Assembly: GCA_016235665.1 (NCBI GenBank)
Contig: JACRJI010000006.1
Location: 1 to 64,000 of the forward strand
Source of the DNA: a candidate division TA06 bacterium
GTDB lineage: Bacteria > Edwardsbacteria > AC1 > EtOH8
DNA: 64,000 nt
Direction of reading: 5' to 3'
Position 1 is the first letter of the stretch; every line of letters starts with the position of its first letter. The position numbers and the translations under genes are program-made. Positions 26,548-34,721 of the stretch are shown here, in pieces. The notes under the pieces are model-generated. The model searched no databases. It saw only the letters and a list, made by a program, of their open reading frames with translations, and was not told the origin of the DNA.

Positions 26548-27606
26548 TTGCAATTAGGAATCATCGGCCTGCCCCAGTCGGGCAAGACAACGATCTTCAA
26601 CGCCCTGACCAAGTCCTGCATTAAAGTAGGTGAATACTCCACCGGCTGCGACGTCCACATGGGCGTGGTCAAGGTACCGGACCCCCGGCTGGACAAGCTG
26701 ACCGCCATGTTCAACCCCAAGAAGAAGGTCCCGGCCACCATCACCTATGTGGACATCGGCGGCATGGCCAAGGGGGTCTCGGATTCCGGGGGACTGGGCA
26801 CCGAGTTCCTGACCCAGATGCACAAGGTGGATGCCATGATCCTGGTTTTACGCGGCTTCGCCGACGCCTCCGGCGCCCCATCCCCGGTGGACGATTACCA
26901 GACCATTGCCACCGAGCTGCTGCTGTCCGACCTGTCCATGGTGGAGCGGCGGATCGAGCGGGTCAAAATAGACATTAAAAAAGTAAAACGGCCGGAGCTG
27001 GACAAGGAACTGGCGATCCTGGATAAATGCCGGGTCCACCTGGAGGCCGAAAAGCCGCTGCACATGCTGGACCTTTTCCCGGAAGAATCCAAGGCCCTCC
27101 GCAGTTTTCAGCTGTTGACCGAGAAGCCGCTGCTGCCGGTGCTGAATTACGGGGAAGGCGTGGATTACTCTGCCCTGCAAAGCGCCTTGTCCTCGGCCAG
27201 CGGCCAGGAGGCCACCGCCCTATGCGGAGCCATCGAGATGGACATCGCCCAGATGTCGGACGAGGAGGCCAAAGAATTCCTGGCCGAGATGAAGATCGCC
27301 GAGCCGGCCCTGAACAAGATGATCCGAACCTCGTACCGGCTGCTGGGCCAGATATCCTTTTTCACCGTGGGCGAGGACGAGTGCCGGGCCTGGACCATTC
27401 CTTTAAACACCAAGGCCCCCCAGGCGGCCGGGGCCATCCACTCCGACCTGGAGCGGGGATTCATCCGGGCCGAGACGGTCTCCTACGACCACCTGACCGA
27501 AGTAGGCACCTACGCCGCCGCCAGGGAAAAGGGCTATGTCAGGCAGGAGGGCAAGGAGTACATAGTCAAGGACGGGGACGTGATCAACATCAAGTTCAAT
27601 GTCTGA
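26548..27606 (+). CDS. ychF: YchF/OLA1-family ATPase
   Basis: The 352-residue Obg-like protein has P-loop GLPQSGKTT, switch II VDIGGMAKGVS and a C-terminal TGS domain (YVRQEGKEYIVKDGDVINIKF). The family prefers ATP over GTP, binds ribosomes and affects stress responses. The start is TTG at 26548, with AAAGGA at 26536-26541. The 197-bp gap before it contains imperfect inverted repeats around GGGCCCTAGGGC but no clear promoter. Confidence 0.93.
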   Translation: MQLGIIGLPQSGKTTIFNALTKSCIKVGEYSTGCDVHMGVVKVPDPRLDKLTAMFNPKKKVPATITYVDIGGMAKGVSDSGGLGTEFLTQMHKVDAMILVLRGFADASGAPSPVDDYQTIATELLLSDLSMVERRIERVKIDIKKVKRPELDKELAILDKCRVHLEAEKPLHMLDLFPEESKALRSFQLLTEKPLLPVLNYGEGVDYSALQSALSSASGQEATALCGAIEMDIAQMSDEEAKEFLAEMKIAEPALNKMIRTSYRLLGQISFFTVGEDECRAWTIPLNTKAPQAAGAIHSDLERGFIRAETVSYDHLTEVGTYAAAREKGYVRQEGKEYIVKDGDVINIKFNV

Positions 27607-27656
27607 TCCTTCGATAGGCCAGGCACGGCGCCAACCTTAGGATGACATGTAAAACC

Positions 27657-28439
27657 ATGAAGACAGGCTTCGTACAATTCAACCCGGCTTTCGGCCAGGT
27701 CAGCAAGAACCTCCAGACCATTCACCGGCTGGTCTCTTCCGTCAAGGCCGACCTGCTGGTGCTGCCGGAGCTGTGCCTGTCCGGTTATAACTTTGCCTCC
27801 AAGGACGAGGTCCGGCAGTTATCGGAAACCTCCGAAGGGCCTTCCATCAAAGCCCTTAAACTGCTGTCAAAGAAAACGGGGACCATCCTGGTGGCGGGAT
27901 TCGCCGAGCAGGCCGGGAACAAAGTATACAATTCGTCCATTCTGATTCGTCCTTCGGGCAAGACCGATATCTATCGCAAGACACATCTCTTCTGGAATGA
28001 GAAAAAGTGGTTCATCCCTGGCGATACCGGTTTCAAGGTCTTCCGGGCCGGACAGGTGAAGATCGGGATGATGATCTGCTACGACTGGTTCTTTCCCGAG
28101 GCCGCCCGCAGTATGGCTCTTAATGGCGCCCAGATCATCTGCCACCCGGCCAACCTGGTCCTGCCTTATTGCCCAAGATCCATGCCGGTGCGGGCGCTGG
28201 AGAACAAGGTGTTCACCATCACCGCCAACCGGACGGGCCGGGAAAAGCGGGGACGGCACGACCTGCGCTTCATCGGGCAGAGCATAATGGCCAGCCCGGA
28301 TCAGAGCATCCTGGCCAAGGCTCCCGGGAAAAACGAGGCCGTGAGGGTGGTTGACATCGACCCCAAAGTAGCGGATAATAAGAGGGTGACGCCGCTAAAC
28401 CACCTGTTCCGCGATAGATGCCCGAAATATTATGTTTGA
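27657..28439 (+). CDS. Carbon-nitrogen hydrolase (nitrilase superfamily)
   Basis: The 260-residue enzyme (ATG 27657; ATG 27642 would add five residues) has the Glu-Lys-Cys triad: E38 in LPELCLSGY, K108 in YRKTHLF and C141 in MICYDWFFPEAAR. Family members hydrolyse amides or carbamoyl compounds, such as omega-amidase or N-carbamoylputrescine amidase. The exact substrate is not clear. It ends just before a palindromic repeat that separates it from thiL. Confidence 0.88.
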   Translation: MKTGFVQFNPAFGQVSKNLQTIHRLVSSVKADLLVLPELCLSGYNFASKDEVRQLSETSEGPSIKALKLLSKKTGTILVAGFAEQAGNKVYNSSILIRPSGKTDIYRKTHLFWNEKKWFIPGDTGFKVFRAGQVKIGMMICYDWFFPEAARSMALNGAQIICHPANLVLPYCPRSMPVRALENKVFTITANRTGREKRGRHDLRFIGQSIMASPDQSILAKAPGKNEAVRVVDIDPKVADNKRVTPLNHLFRDRCPKYYV

Positions 28440-28447
28440 AAGGTTTG

Positions 28448-28480
28448 CCACCGCCTTTGGCGGGGTGCCGCCACAGGCGG
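28448..28480. repeat. GC-rich double-hairpin palindromic element
   Basis: A 33-bp element begins CCACCGCCT and contains two adjacent CCGCC/GGCGG stems. It sits between the nitrilase-like gene and thiL. The reverse complement of the 34-bp insert at 45916-45949 has the same layout and nearly the same words, so these are copies of one dispersed element. Confidence 0.75.
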
Positions 28481-28546
28481 CAAAATGTTGGAAATGCTAT
28501 AACGGCTAAGATTTTCTTACTCAAAACTCTGTATTTTTGTGCATCT

Positions 28547-29569
28547 GTGGCAAAAAAGATATCTGACATAGGCGAGTTCGGCCTGATAGAACGGATCAAA
28601 AAAACGACTGGAAAAATTTCCAAGAACAGCAGGGTCCTGTTGGGAATAGGCGATGATGCCGCTCTTTTCAAGCTGACCCCGGGCAAAATATGCGCCGCCA
28701 CAACGGATACCATGGTGGAGGGTATACATTTCGATCTTCGCTACGCATCGTTCTTTGACCTGGGATACAAGGCCATGGCCTCCAACCTTTCCGACATCTC
28801 GGCCATGGGGGGGAACCCTTCGTTGGCTTTGGTAACATTGACGCTTCCTTCAAAAACCAGCGTCAAGCAAATAGACCAACTTTATGCCGGAATGCAAGCG
28901 CTGGCAAAAAAACACGGGGTTGTTGTCGCCGGGGGCGACATCGTCAAAAGCCGGGAGCTCTCCGTAACCCTGACACTGCTTGGTGAGTGCGATCCCAAAA
29001 ATACCGGACTGCGCTCCGGAGCCAGGTCCGGGGATGCAGTGCTGGTGACGGGCGATCTGGGGGGGAGCCAGGCGGGCTTTGAACTGCTGAATGCAAAATG
29101 CAGAATACAACCCTTCGATGTCGCTCAGGGCAAGAATCTAAAATTGGTTAGAAAGCACCTGCGGCCGGAACCCAGGGTAGCAGAAGCCAAGTTACTGGTT
29201 TCCCGGTTCAAACTGCACGGGATGATTGATATTTCGGACGGACTTGCCTCGGAACTGCATCACCTGTCCAAAGCCAGCAAGACCGGCATCATCATGGACC
29301 AGGGGGCCCTGCCGGTGGCAGAGCAGGCGATAATCATCGGGAAGATGCTGGGCCGCGATCCCCTAAGATACTGCCTTTACGGCGGGGAGGAGTATGAGCT
29401 GCTTTTCACCCTGCCGCCCCGGGAAGCCATAAAAGCCAAAGCCCAGATCCAAAAGCTGGGAACGGCCTGCACCATCATCGGGCGGGTGGTCAAAGGCGGT
29501 CAGGTCAGCATCATCGCCCAAAACGGCAAAAGAGAAAAATTAACAAACCAGGGTTATACCCATTTTTAA
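28547..29569 (+). CDS. thiL: Thiamine-monophosphate kinase
   Basis: The 340-residue enzyme phosphorylates thiamine phosphate to the diphosphate cofactor. Motifs are KISDIGEFGLIERI, VLLGIGDDAALF, TDTMVEGIHFD, GYKAMASNLSDISAMGG and the C-terminal GGEEYELLFT. The start is taken as GTG 28547, because the frame upstream runs through the palindromic element and has no homology. No good Shine-Dalgarno is visible. glnA follows 22 bp later. Confidence 0.9.
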   Translation: MAKKISDIGEFGLIERIKKTTGKISKNSRVLLGIGDDAALFKLTPGKICAATTDTMVEGIHFDLRYASFFDLGYKAMASNLSDISAMGGNPSLALVTLTLPSKTSVKQIDQLYAGMQALAKKHGVVVAGGDIVKSRELSVTLTLLGECDPKNTGLRSGARSGDAVLVTGDLGGSQAGFELLNAKCRIQPFDVAQGKNLKLVRKHLRPEPRVAEAKLLVSRFKLHGMIDISDGLASELHHLSKASKTGIIMDQGALPVAEQAIIIGKMLGRDPLRYCLYGGEEYELLFTLPPREAIKAKAQIQKLGTACTIIGRVVKGGQVSIIAQNGKREKLTNQGYTHF

Positions 29570-29591
29570 CTCCAAAAAGCGGGAGACAAAA

Positions 29592-31010
29592 ATGACCTTA
29601 AAGCAGATCTTCGCCATGGCTAAAAAGAACAAGGTGGAATTTGTCGCGGTAAAATTCGTGGACCTGCTGGGGAAATGGCACCAGATAACGGTTCCCTCTC
29701 ACGAGCTTAAGCCGGAGCTTTTTGAGCGCGGCCGGGGCATAGGATTTGACGGCTCCAGCGTGGCCGGGTTTACCCAGGTCAAGGCCGGGGACATGATAGT
29801 GATCCCGGCCCCGGATACCGTCTTCATGGATCCTTTTGCCAAGCTGCCCACCCTGTCTTTCCTGGGCGAGGTGATAGACGTGGCCACCGGCGAGAAGTTC
29901 GACCGCAATCCCCGCTTTATCGCCGAGAAGGCCGAGCAGTACCTGGCCAAGACCGGCTACGCCCCCCAGAGCTTCTGGGGCCCGGAGTTCGAGTTCTACC
30001 TGTTTGATTCTGCTCGTTATCAGAACGATGCCCAGCACAGTTTTTTTGAGGTCGACGCCCGCGAGGCCCACTGGAACAGCGGCAAGGACGAAAACCCCAA
30101 TTTGGGGAACAAGATCGCCCACAAGGGCGGCTATCATGCCGCACCGCCCCACGACCGGTTCTTCGATTTCCGTTCCTCTCTCTGCAAAACCATGGAACAG
30201 TGCGGGATACCGGTGAAATACCACCACCACGAGGTGGGCGGGGCCGGGCAGATGGAGATCGAGGTAATGTTCGACACCCTGACCAAGATGGCCGACCGGG
30301 CCATGCTGGTCAAATACATAGTCCGCAACGCCTGCTTCCAGGCCGGGCTGACCTGCACCTTCATGCCCAAGCCGCTGTTCGGAGAGCCCGGCAGCGGGAT
30401 GCACGTCCACCAGTACCTGGCCAAGGACGGCAGTTCACTGTTCTATAAAAAGGGCGGGCTGGTGAACATGTCCGACCTGGCCCTGCATTATCTGGGCGGC
30501 CTGCTGAAGCACGCCCCGGCCCTGCTGGCCTTCACCAATCCCTCCACCAACTCCTACCGCCGGCTGGTGCCGGGCTACGAGGCCCCGGTCAGGTCGTCCT
30601 ACTCGGTGGGCAACCGCACCGCGGCGGTCCGGATCCCCGGCTACCTGACCGATCCCAAGACCATGCGCTACGAGTTCCGCCCGCCCGACGCCACCTGTAA
30701 CCCCTACCTGGCCTTTGCCGCCATGCTGATGGCCGGGATCGACGGTATCAAGAACAAAATAGACCCGGGCCAGCCGCTGAACAAGGACCTGTTCAGCCTT
30801 TCCAAGGCCGACCTGGAGAAGATCCCCACCCTGCCTGCCTCGCTGCCCGAGGCGCTGGAAGCCTTGCGCCGCGACCACCAGTTCCTGCTGCAAGGTGGAG
30901 TGTTCAATAAGGACCTGATAGAAGTCTGGACCCAGCTGAAGAGCAAAGAATCCGAGGTCCTGGCCCTAAGGCCCCATCCCTATGAATACGAGCTATACTA
31001 CGACTGCTGA
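29592..31010 (+). CDS. glnA: Glutamine synthetase, type I
   Basis: The 472-residue GSI makes glutamine from glutamate, ammonia and ATP. Conserved parts are GIGFDGSSVAGF, the metal-binding EFEFYLFD, the ATP segment MPKPLFGEPGSGMHVHQ and NRTAAVRIPGY. At the site where GSI-beta enzymes carry the adenylylated Tyr (NLY-DLP in E. coli), this protein has DLF-SLS with Phe at 401. Adenylylation at that residue is therefore not possible. GGGAG precedes the ATG. Confidence 0.96.
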   Translation: MTLKQIFAMAKKNKVEFVAVKFVDLLGKWHQITVPSHELKPELFERGRGIGFDGSSVAGFTQVKAGDMIVIPAPDTVFMDPFAKLPTLSFLGEVIDVATGEKFDRNPRFIAEKAEQYLAKTGYAPQSFWGPEFEFYLFDSARYQNDAQHSFFEVDAREAHWNSGKDENPNLGNKIAHKGGYHAAPPHDRFFDFRSSLCKTMEQCGIPVKYHHHEVGGAGQMEIEVMFDTLTKMADRAMLVKYIVRNACFQAGLTCTFMPKPLFGEPGSGMHVHQYLAKDGSSLFYKKGGLVNMSDLALHYLGGLLKHAPALLAFTNPSTNSYRRLVPGYEAPVRSSYSVGNRTAAVRIPGYLTDPKTMRYEFRPPDATCNPYLAFAAMLMAGIDGIKNKIDPGQPLNKDLFSLSKADLEKIPTLPASLPEALEALRRDHQFLLQGGVFNKDLIEVWTQLKSKESEVLALRPHPYEYELYYDC

Positions 31011-31050
31011 TCTCATAAAACAAAAAGATCAAAACGGAAAAGGAGCCAAG

Positions 31051-32955
31051 ATGAAAAAACTTATTGCGTTTGCGGCCGTTTTTGCCCTGTTGCTGGTCAC
31101 GGCGGCAAACATAGCCGCCAGCCAGCGGGTGGTAGTGGCTGAGGATTTCACCGGCACCTGGTGTCCCTGGTGCCCCAGCGCCGCCCGGGGGCTTGACCAA
31201 TTGCATGAAGAAACCGGAGATTCGCTGATTGTATTGGCATATCATGCCGGAGATCCTTATTCTACTGTCGAGTTGGACAGCAGGATTGCATATTACAGCG
31301 ATCTGGTTCCCGGTTATCCGACAGTGATATTCGATGGTATTGACACCATTGTCGGGGGCAATACTACGACCATGTATGAATATTACCGGCCTTTATTTGA
31401 CGGTCATAAGGCTGTCACCAGCCCGTTAGAGATAAACCTGGGCCTGTTAAGCCACGACCTTTTGGCGCGGACCGGAACCATGGAGGTGAAAGTAAAAAAC
31501 ACCGGGGCCTTCCCTGATTCGGGCACCCTGCATTTCATCGTGCATGAGAGGAACATCCCCGAGGTCTGGCAGGGCGGCTTGACGGAGGTGGATTTCGTGG
31601 CCCGGGATATGATCCCGGACCAGAATGGCGAAGCCTTTTCCTTGGCGGCTGGGGATAGCCTGGTGACCACCCGTGATTTCACCATTGCCCCGGATTGGGC
31701 CTTCGGCAACTGCCAGTTCGTGGCTTTTGTCCAGCGGGCTAACAGGCAGATAGTGCAGGGCTCCCAGCTTTATGGTCCGAGCCTTTCGCAGATAAGCGAC
31801 AGTCTGGTGGAAGTGGGGAACGGCAACGGCTTCAATGAACCGGGCGAATCCTTAAATCTTTTTGTGCGAGTGAGCAACCGTTATTCCCCGACCACTGCCG
31901 CTGTAGTGGCTGCTTCGACCCCGGACACATTTGTTACCATCACCAATGGGTTGTGGGACATCGGGACAATGGCGGCCGGCGATACTTCCGACAATTATTC
32001 CACCCCGTTTTCCATCAATGTTAAATCTTCGGCCACCATGCCCGATGGACATCCCGTCACAGTGTATATATACAAGAAGATATACAGCTCGCTATATCAG
32101 GATACCATCATCAGTGATTTCGATTCGGTTAGTTTTGTGGTGGGTTCTCCGGCCGCGATATATTCCGAAAATTTTGAAGACGGACTGGCTGATTGGAAGG
32201 TAGGCTATACTGCTTACACTACCGGGACAAACTGGGATACCACCCAGAGTGATTACCACAGTGCCAACAGCTGCATAGTCAACTCCGAGTTCGGTGATTA
32301 TGCCAACAAGCAGAACCGGTGGATCCGAATGCTGAACTACATAGATCTGACAAGTTATTCGGCGGCAAAATTATCATGGTACGAAAAATATGATATAGTT
32401 GCAGGGGACAAATGCCAGCCGGAAGTATCCACCGACAGTGCCGGAAGCACTTGGAGCACTCTGTCGGCATTTTATAGCGGGAGTGTCGGTTCCTGGCAGA
32501 AAAGAACAGTGGACATAACAGGTTACTGCAATAACAAAAAATATTTCCGGGTCGGTTATCGCCTTTTGACCGATACCATAAATGTGGCCAAGGGTTGGTA
32601 TGTCGACGACATGACCATAGAAGGGTACTTGAAGACCGGGGTTGAGGGAAATCCCTTGGAAACAAACCTATCTGGTCCGGATTTGGTACTTTATAACTGC
32701 GTTCCCAACCCCAGCCGGGGAAACCTGAGCCTTAGCTACCAGATACCGGCCAGGGGAAGGATTGAACTCGGCATTTACGACATAACCGGTAGGCTGGTCA
32801 AAACGCTGATTAGTCAGACCCAGCCGGCAGGAAAATATCAGGTGAGCTGGGACGGCCGTAACGAGAAAGGGCAAAAAGCTGCCAACGGTGTTTATTTTTA
32901 CAGCCTTAAAGCCGGGGACAGGACAGCCACCAAAAAGCTGGTGCTGATCAAATAA
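31051..32955 (+). CDS. Secreted Omp28/thioredoxin-like protein with C-terminal sorting-type domain
   Basis: The 634-residue protein starts at ATG 31051, behind AGGAG. A signal peptide (about 1-23) precedes a thioredoxin-like domain with CPWC at 38-41 (EDFTGTWCPWCPSAARG), as in Omp28-like proteins. A beta-rich middle region follows (NFEDGLADWKVG, a jellyroll-like segment). The end (VPNPSRGNLSLSYQ, YDITGRLVKTL, NGVYFYSLKAGD) is the FlgD-like/type IX secretion C-terminal domain. It is probably exported and attached to the surface. The PorV/PorQ-like gene at 37734 fits this idea. Confidence 0.85.
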   Translation: MKKLIAFAAVFALLLVTAANIAASQRVVVAEDFTGTWCPWCPSAARGLDQLHEETGDSLIVLAYHAGDPYSTVELDSRIAYYSDLVPGYPTVIFDGIDTIVGGNTTTMYEYYRPLFDGHKAVTSPLEINLGLLSHDLLARTGTMEVKVKNTGAFPDSGTLHFIVHERNIPEVWQGGLTEVDFVARDMIPDQNGEAFSLAAGDSLVTTRDFTIAPDWAFGNCQFVAFVQRANRQIVQGSQLYGPSLSQISDSLVEVGNGNGFNEPGESLNLFVRVSNRYSPTTAAVVAASTPDTFVTITNGLWDIGTMAAGDTSDNYSTPFSINVKSSATMPDGHPVTVYIYKKIYSSLYQDTIISDFDSVSFVVGSPAAIYSENFEDGLADWKVGYTAYTTGTNWDTTQSDYHSANSCIVNSEFGDYANKQNRWIRMLNYIDLTSYSAAKLSWYEKYDIVAGDKCQPEVSTDSAGSTWSTLSAFYSGSVGSWQKRTVDITGYCNNKKYFRVGYRLLTDTINVAKGWYVDDMTIEGYLKTGVEGNPLETNLSGPDLVLYNCVPNPSRGNLSLSYQIPARGRIELGIYDITGRLVKTLISQTQPAGKYQVSWDGRNEKGQKAANGVYFYSLKAGDRTATKKLVLIK

Positions 32956-32996
32956 GAACTTATTTAGTGAAACCTCAAACCCACAACAGGAGCGTG

Positions 32997-34067
32997 ATGG
33001 ATAATTTATATGCCGTAGTTCTGGCCGGCGGGCGGGGGGAACGGTTTTGGCCCAAAAGCCGCAGCAACATGCCAAAGCAGCTTTTGACCCTGACAGGCCA
33101 AAGTTCAATGCTGGGCGAGACCCTGAAACGGGTGGGATCGCTGGCCCCGGTGGGGAGGCAGTGGGTGGTCACCGGCGAGGATCTAGTGAAATCCATAGAA
33201 AAGATAGGAATCGTTGGACCCCGGCTGATCGGGGAGCCGGCCGGAAAGAACACCGCTCCGGCCATCGCGGTGGCCGCGGCCGAGATCTCCCGGGAAAACG
33301 CCGAGGCTGTGATGATGGTTCTTCCGTCAGATCATTTCATCAACGACATTCCCAGGTTCCAGCAGGCTTTGGAGCAGGGCGTGGCGCTGGCCCGGCGGGG
33401 ATATCTGGTGACCATCGGCATTAATCCGGACCGTCCCGAGACCGGCTATGGTTACATCGAACGGGGCGAGATGTTGCCCGATTGCAGTATTCCTTGCTTT
33501 GTAGTCAAGAGTTTCAGGGAAAAGCCGGACCAGGTCACCGCTCAAAAGTTCGTCAAAAGCGGTTACTTTTACTGGAACGGAGGGATCTTCGTCTGGAAGG
33601 CCAAGACCATTCTGGAGCAGATCGAAAAGCATCTGCCGGAACTATCCAAAAAACTGAACGCCTGGCAGAAGCTTGGTGGTTTAAGCGCCGGTCAGGAAAA
33701 ATTCGCAGAGTTCTACCGCGAAGTGGAAAAGATATCAATCGACTATGGAGTGATGGAGAAGGCGGAGAGAGTGGCGGTGATAAAGGGAGATTTCGGCTGG
33801 GACGATCTGGGGTCCTGGGAGGCAGTGGAGCGTTTCCATCCCCGGGATCAGCACCAGAATGTGCTGGTGGGCAACTGCCTGGCCATAGATTCCCAGAACA
33901 ACCTGGTCTACAGCGACGACGGGGTAGTGGCAGCGCTGGGGCTCAAGGACATCATCATCGTGCAATCCCAGGGCGCAGTGCTGGTCTGCCACCGGTCAAA
34001 AGTGCAGGAGGTTCGCAAGGTACTCGAAGAATTGAAGAAAATGCCCGACGGGAAGAAGTTCATGTAG
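32997..34067 (+). CDS. manC: Mannose-1-phosphate guanylyltransferase
   Basis: The 356-residue nucleotidyltransferase makes GDP-mannose. It carries VVLAGGRGERFWPKSR, KQLLTL, GEPAGKNTAPAIA, MVLPSDHFI and GVMEKAERVAVI, all typical of GMP/ManC. It is the short form, without the isomerase domain of bifunctional enzymes. The start is ATG 32997, with CAGGAG upstream. It would supply the glycan genes at 38775-44028. Confidence 0.92.
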   Translation: MDNLYAVVLAGGRGERFWPKSRSNMPKQLLTLTGQSSMLGETLKRVGSLAPVGRQWVVTGEDLVKSIEKIGIVGPRLIGEPAGKNTAPAIAVAAAEISRENAEAVMMVLPSDHFINDIPRFQQALEQGVALARRGYLVTIGINPDRPETGYGYIERGEMLPDCSIPCFVVKSFREKPDQVTAQKFVKSGYFYWNGGIFVWKAKTILEQIEKHLPELSKKLNAWQKLGGLSAGQEKFAEFYREVEKISIDYGVMEKAERVAVIKGDFGWDDLGSWEAVERFHPRDQHQNVLVGNCLAIDSQNNLVYSDDGVVAALGLKDIIIVQSQGAVLVCHRSKVQEVRKVLEELKKMPDGKKFM

Positions 34068-34090
34068 GCAGATATTATTACAATAGACGA

Positions 34091-34120
34091 GACAGGATTG
34101 GCATGATTTTTTCATCGGGA
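34091..34120 (+). repeat. Degenerate relative of the 62-bp repeat
   Basis: GACAGGATTGGCATGATTTT followed by a TCGGG word matches the left half of the repeats at 15975 and 16069 with a few changes. The right, complementary half is missing. It lies in the spacer before the SPOR lipoprotein. Confidence 0.55.
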
Positions 34121-34211
34121 CAAACCAAGGATATTATTCATGCGAGCAAGGGATAAATCAACCGTATTTCCATTCACTTTTTTGTCTATTACACAGGAGA
34201 TCTACCCAAAA

Positions 34212-34685
34212 ATGAAGCACAAGATCCTTTTGGCTGCGGTCCTGCCACTGATTTTCGCGGGATGTTTCGGCAAAAAGCAGGAAGTTCAAAAGCCCCTGGC
34301 CGAGCCGGTGGCCGAGGCTCCGGCCAAAACACCATTTCCGGAACAGCCGGCCGCCCAGGCTCCGGCGCCCCAGTCTGAAGCCCCGGCCCCGCAGGATAAC
34401 TCCGGGATGACGATACCTTCCGGCAGCAAGGGGCCGGTGAACCAGGTGTACGGATGGCGAGTTCAGCTGTTCGTCTCCGGCTCCATCGAGAACGCCCGCC
34501 GGGTGGCCGAGGAGGCCCGCTGGAAGTTCAAGGACCAGCAGATCTACATCGCCGAAGCCCTGCCCTATTATAAGGTGCAGGCCGGCAACTGCCTGACCCG
34601 CCAGGACGCCGACAATCTTAAGGCCCGGGCCAAGGCCCTGGGCTATCAGGGATCATTCGTAGTGGAGATGGACCTGACCCGTTGA
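34212..34685 (+). CDS. SPOR-domain lipoprotein
   Basis: The 157-residue protein starts at ATG 34212. Its signal peptide ends in a near-lipobox (IFAGC, Cys about 18). An Ala/Pro/Glu-rich linker follows, then a C-terminal SPOR domain (VYGWRVQLFVSGSIENARRV ... YYKVQAGNCLTRQDA). SPOR domains bind denuded septal peptidoglycan. A role in the cell envelope or division site is likely. Confidence 0.85.
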   Translation: MKHKILLAAVLPLIFAGCFGKKQEVQKPLAEPVAEAPAKTPFPEQPAAQAPAPQSEAPAPQDNSGMTIPSGSKGPVNQVYGWRVQLFVSGSIENARRVAEEARWKFKDQQIYIAEALPYYKVQAGNCLTRQDADNLKARAKALGYQGSFVVEMDLTR

Positions 34686-34721
34686 TGCCAGGCGACCCAA
34701 AGAATAATTTATAAGGAACCC

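Noticed and set aside
28418-28546. An N-terminal extension of ThiL starting at 28418
   Set aside because: The added 43 codons read through the GC palindrome and the end of the previous gene. Homology begins at KISDIGEFG, right after GTG 28547.
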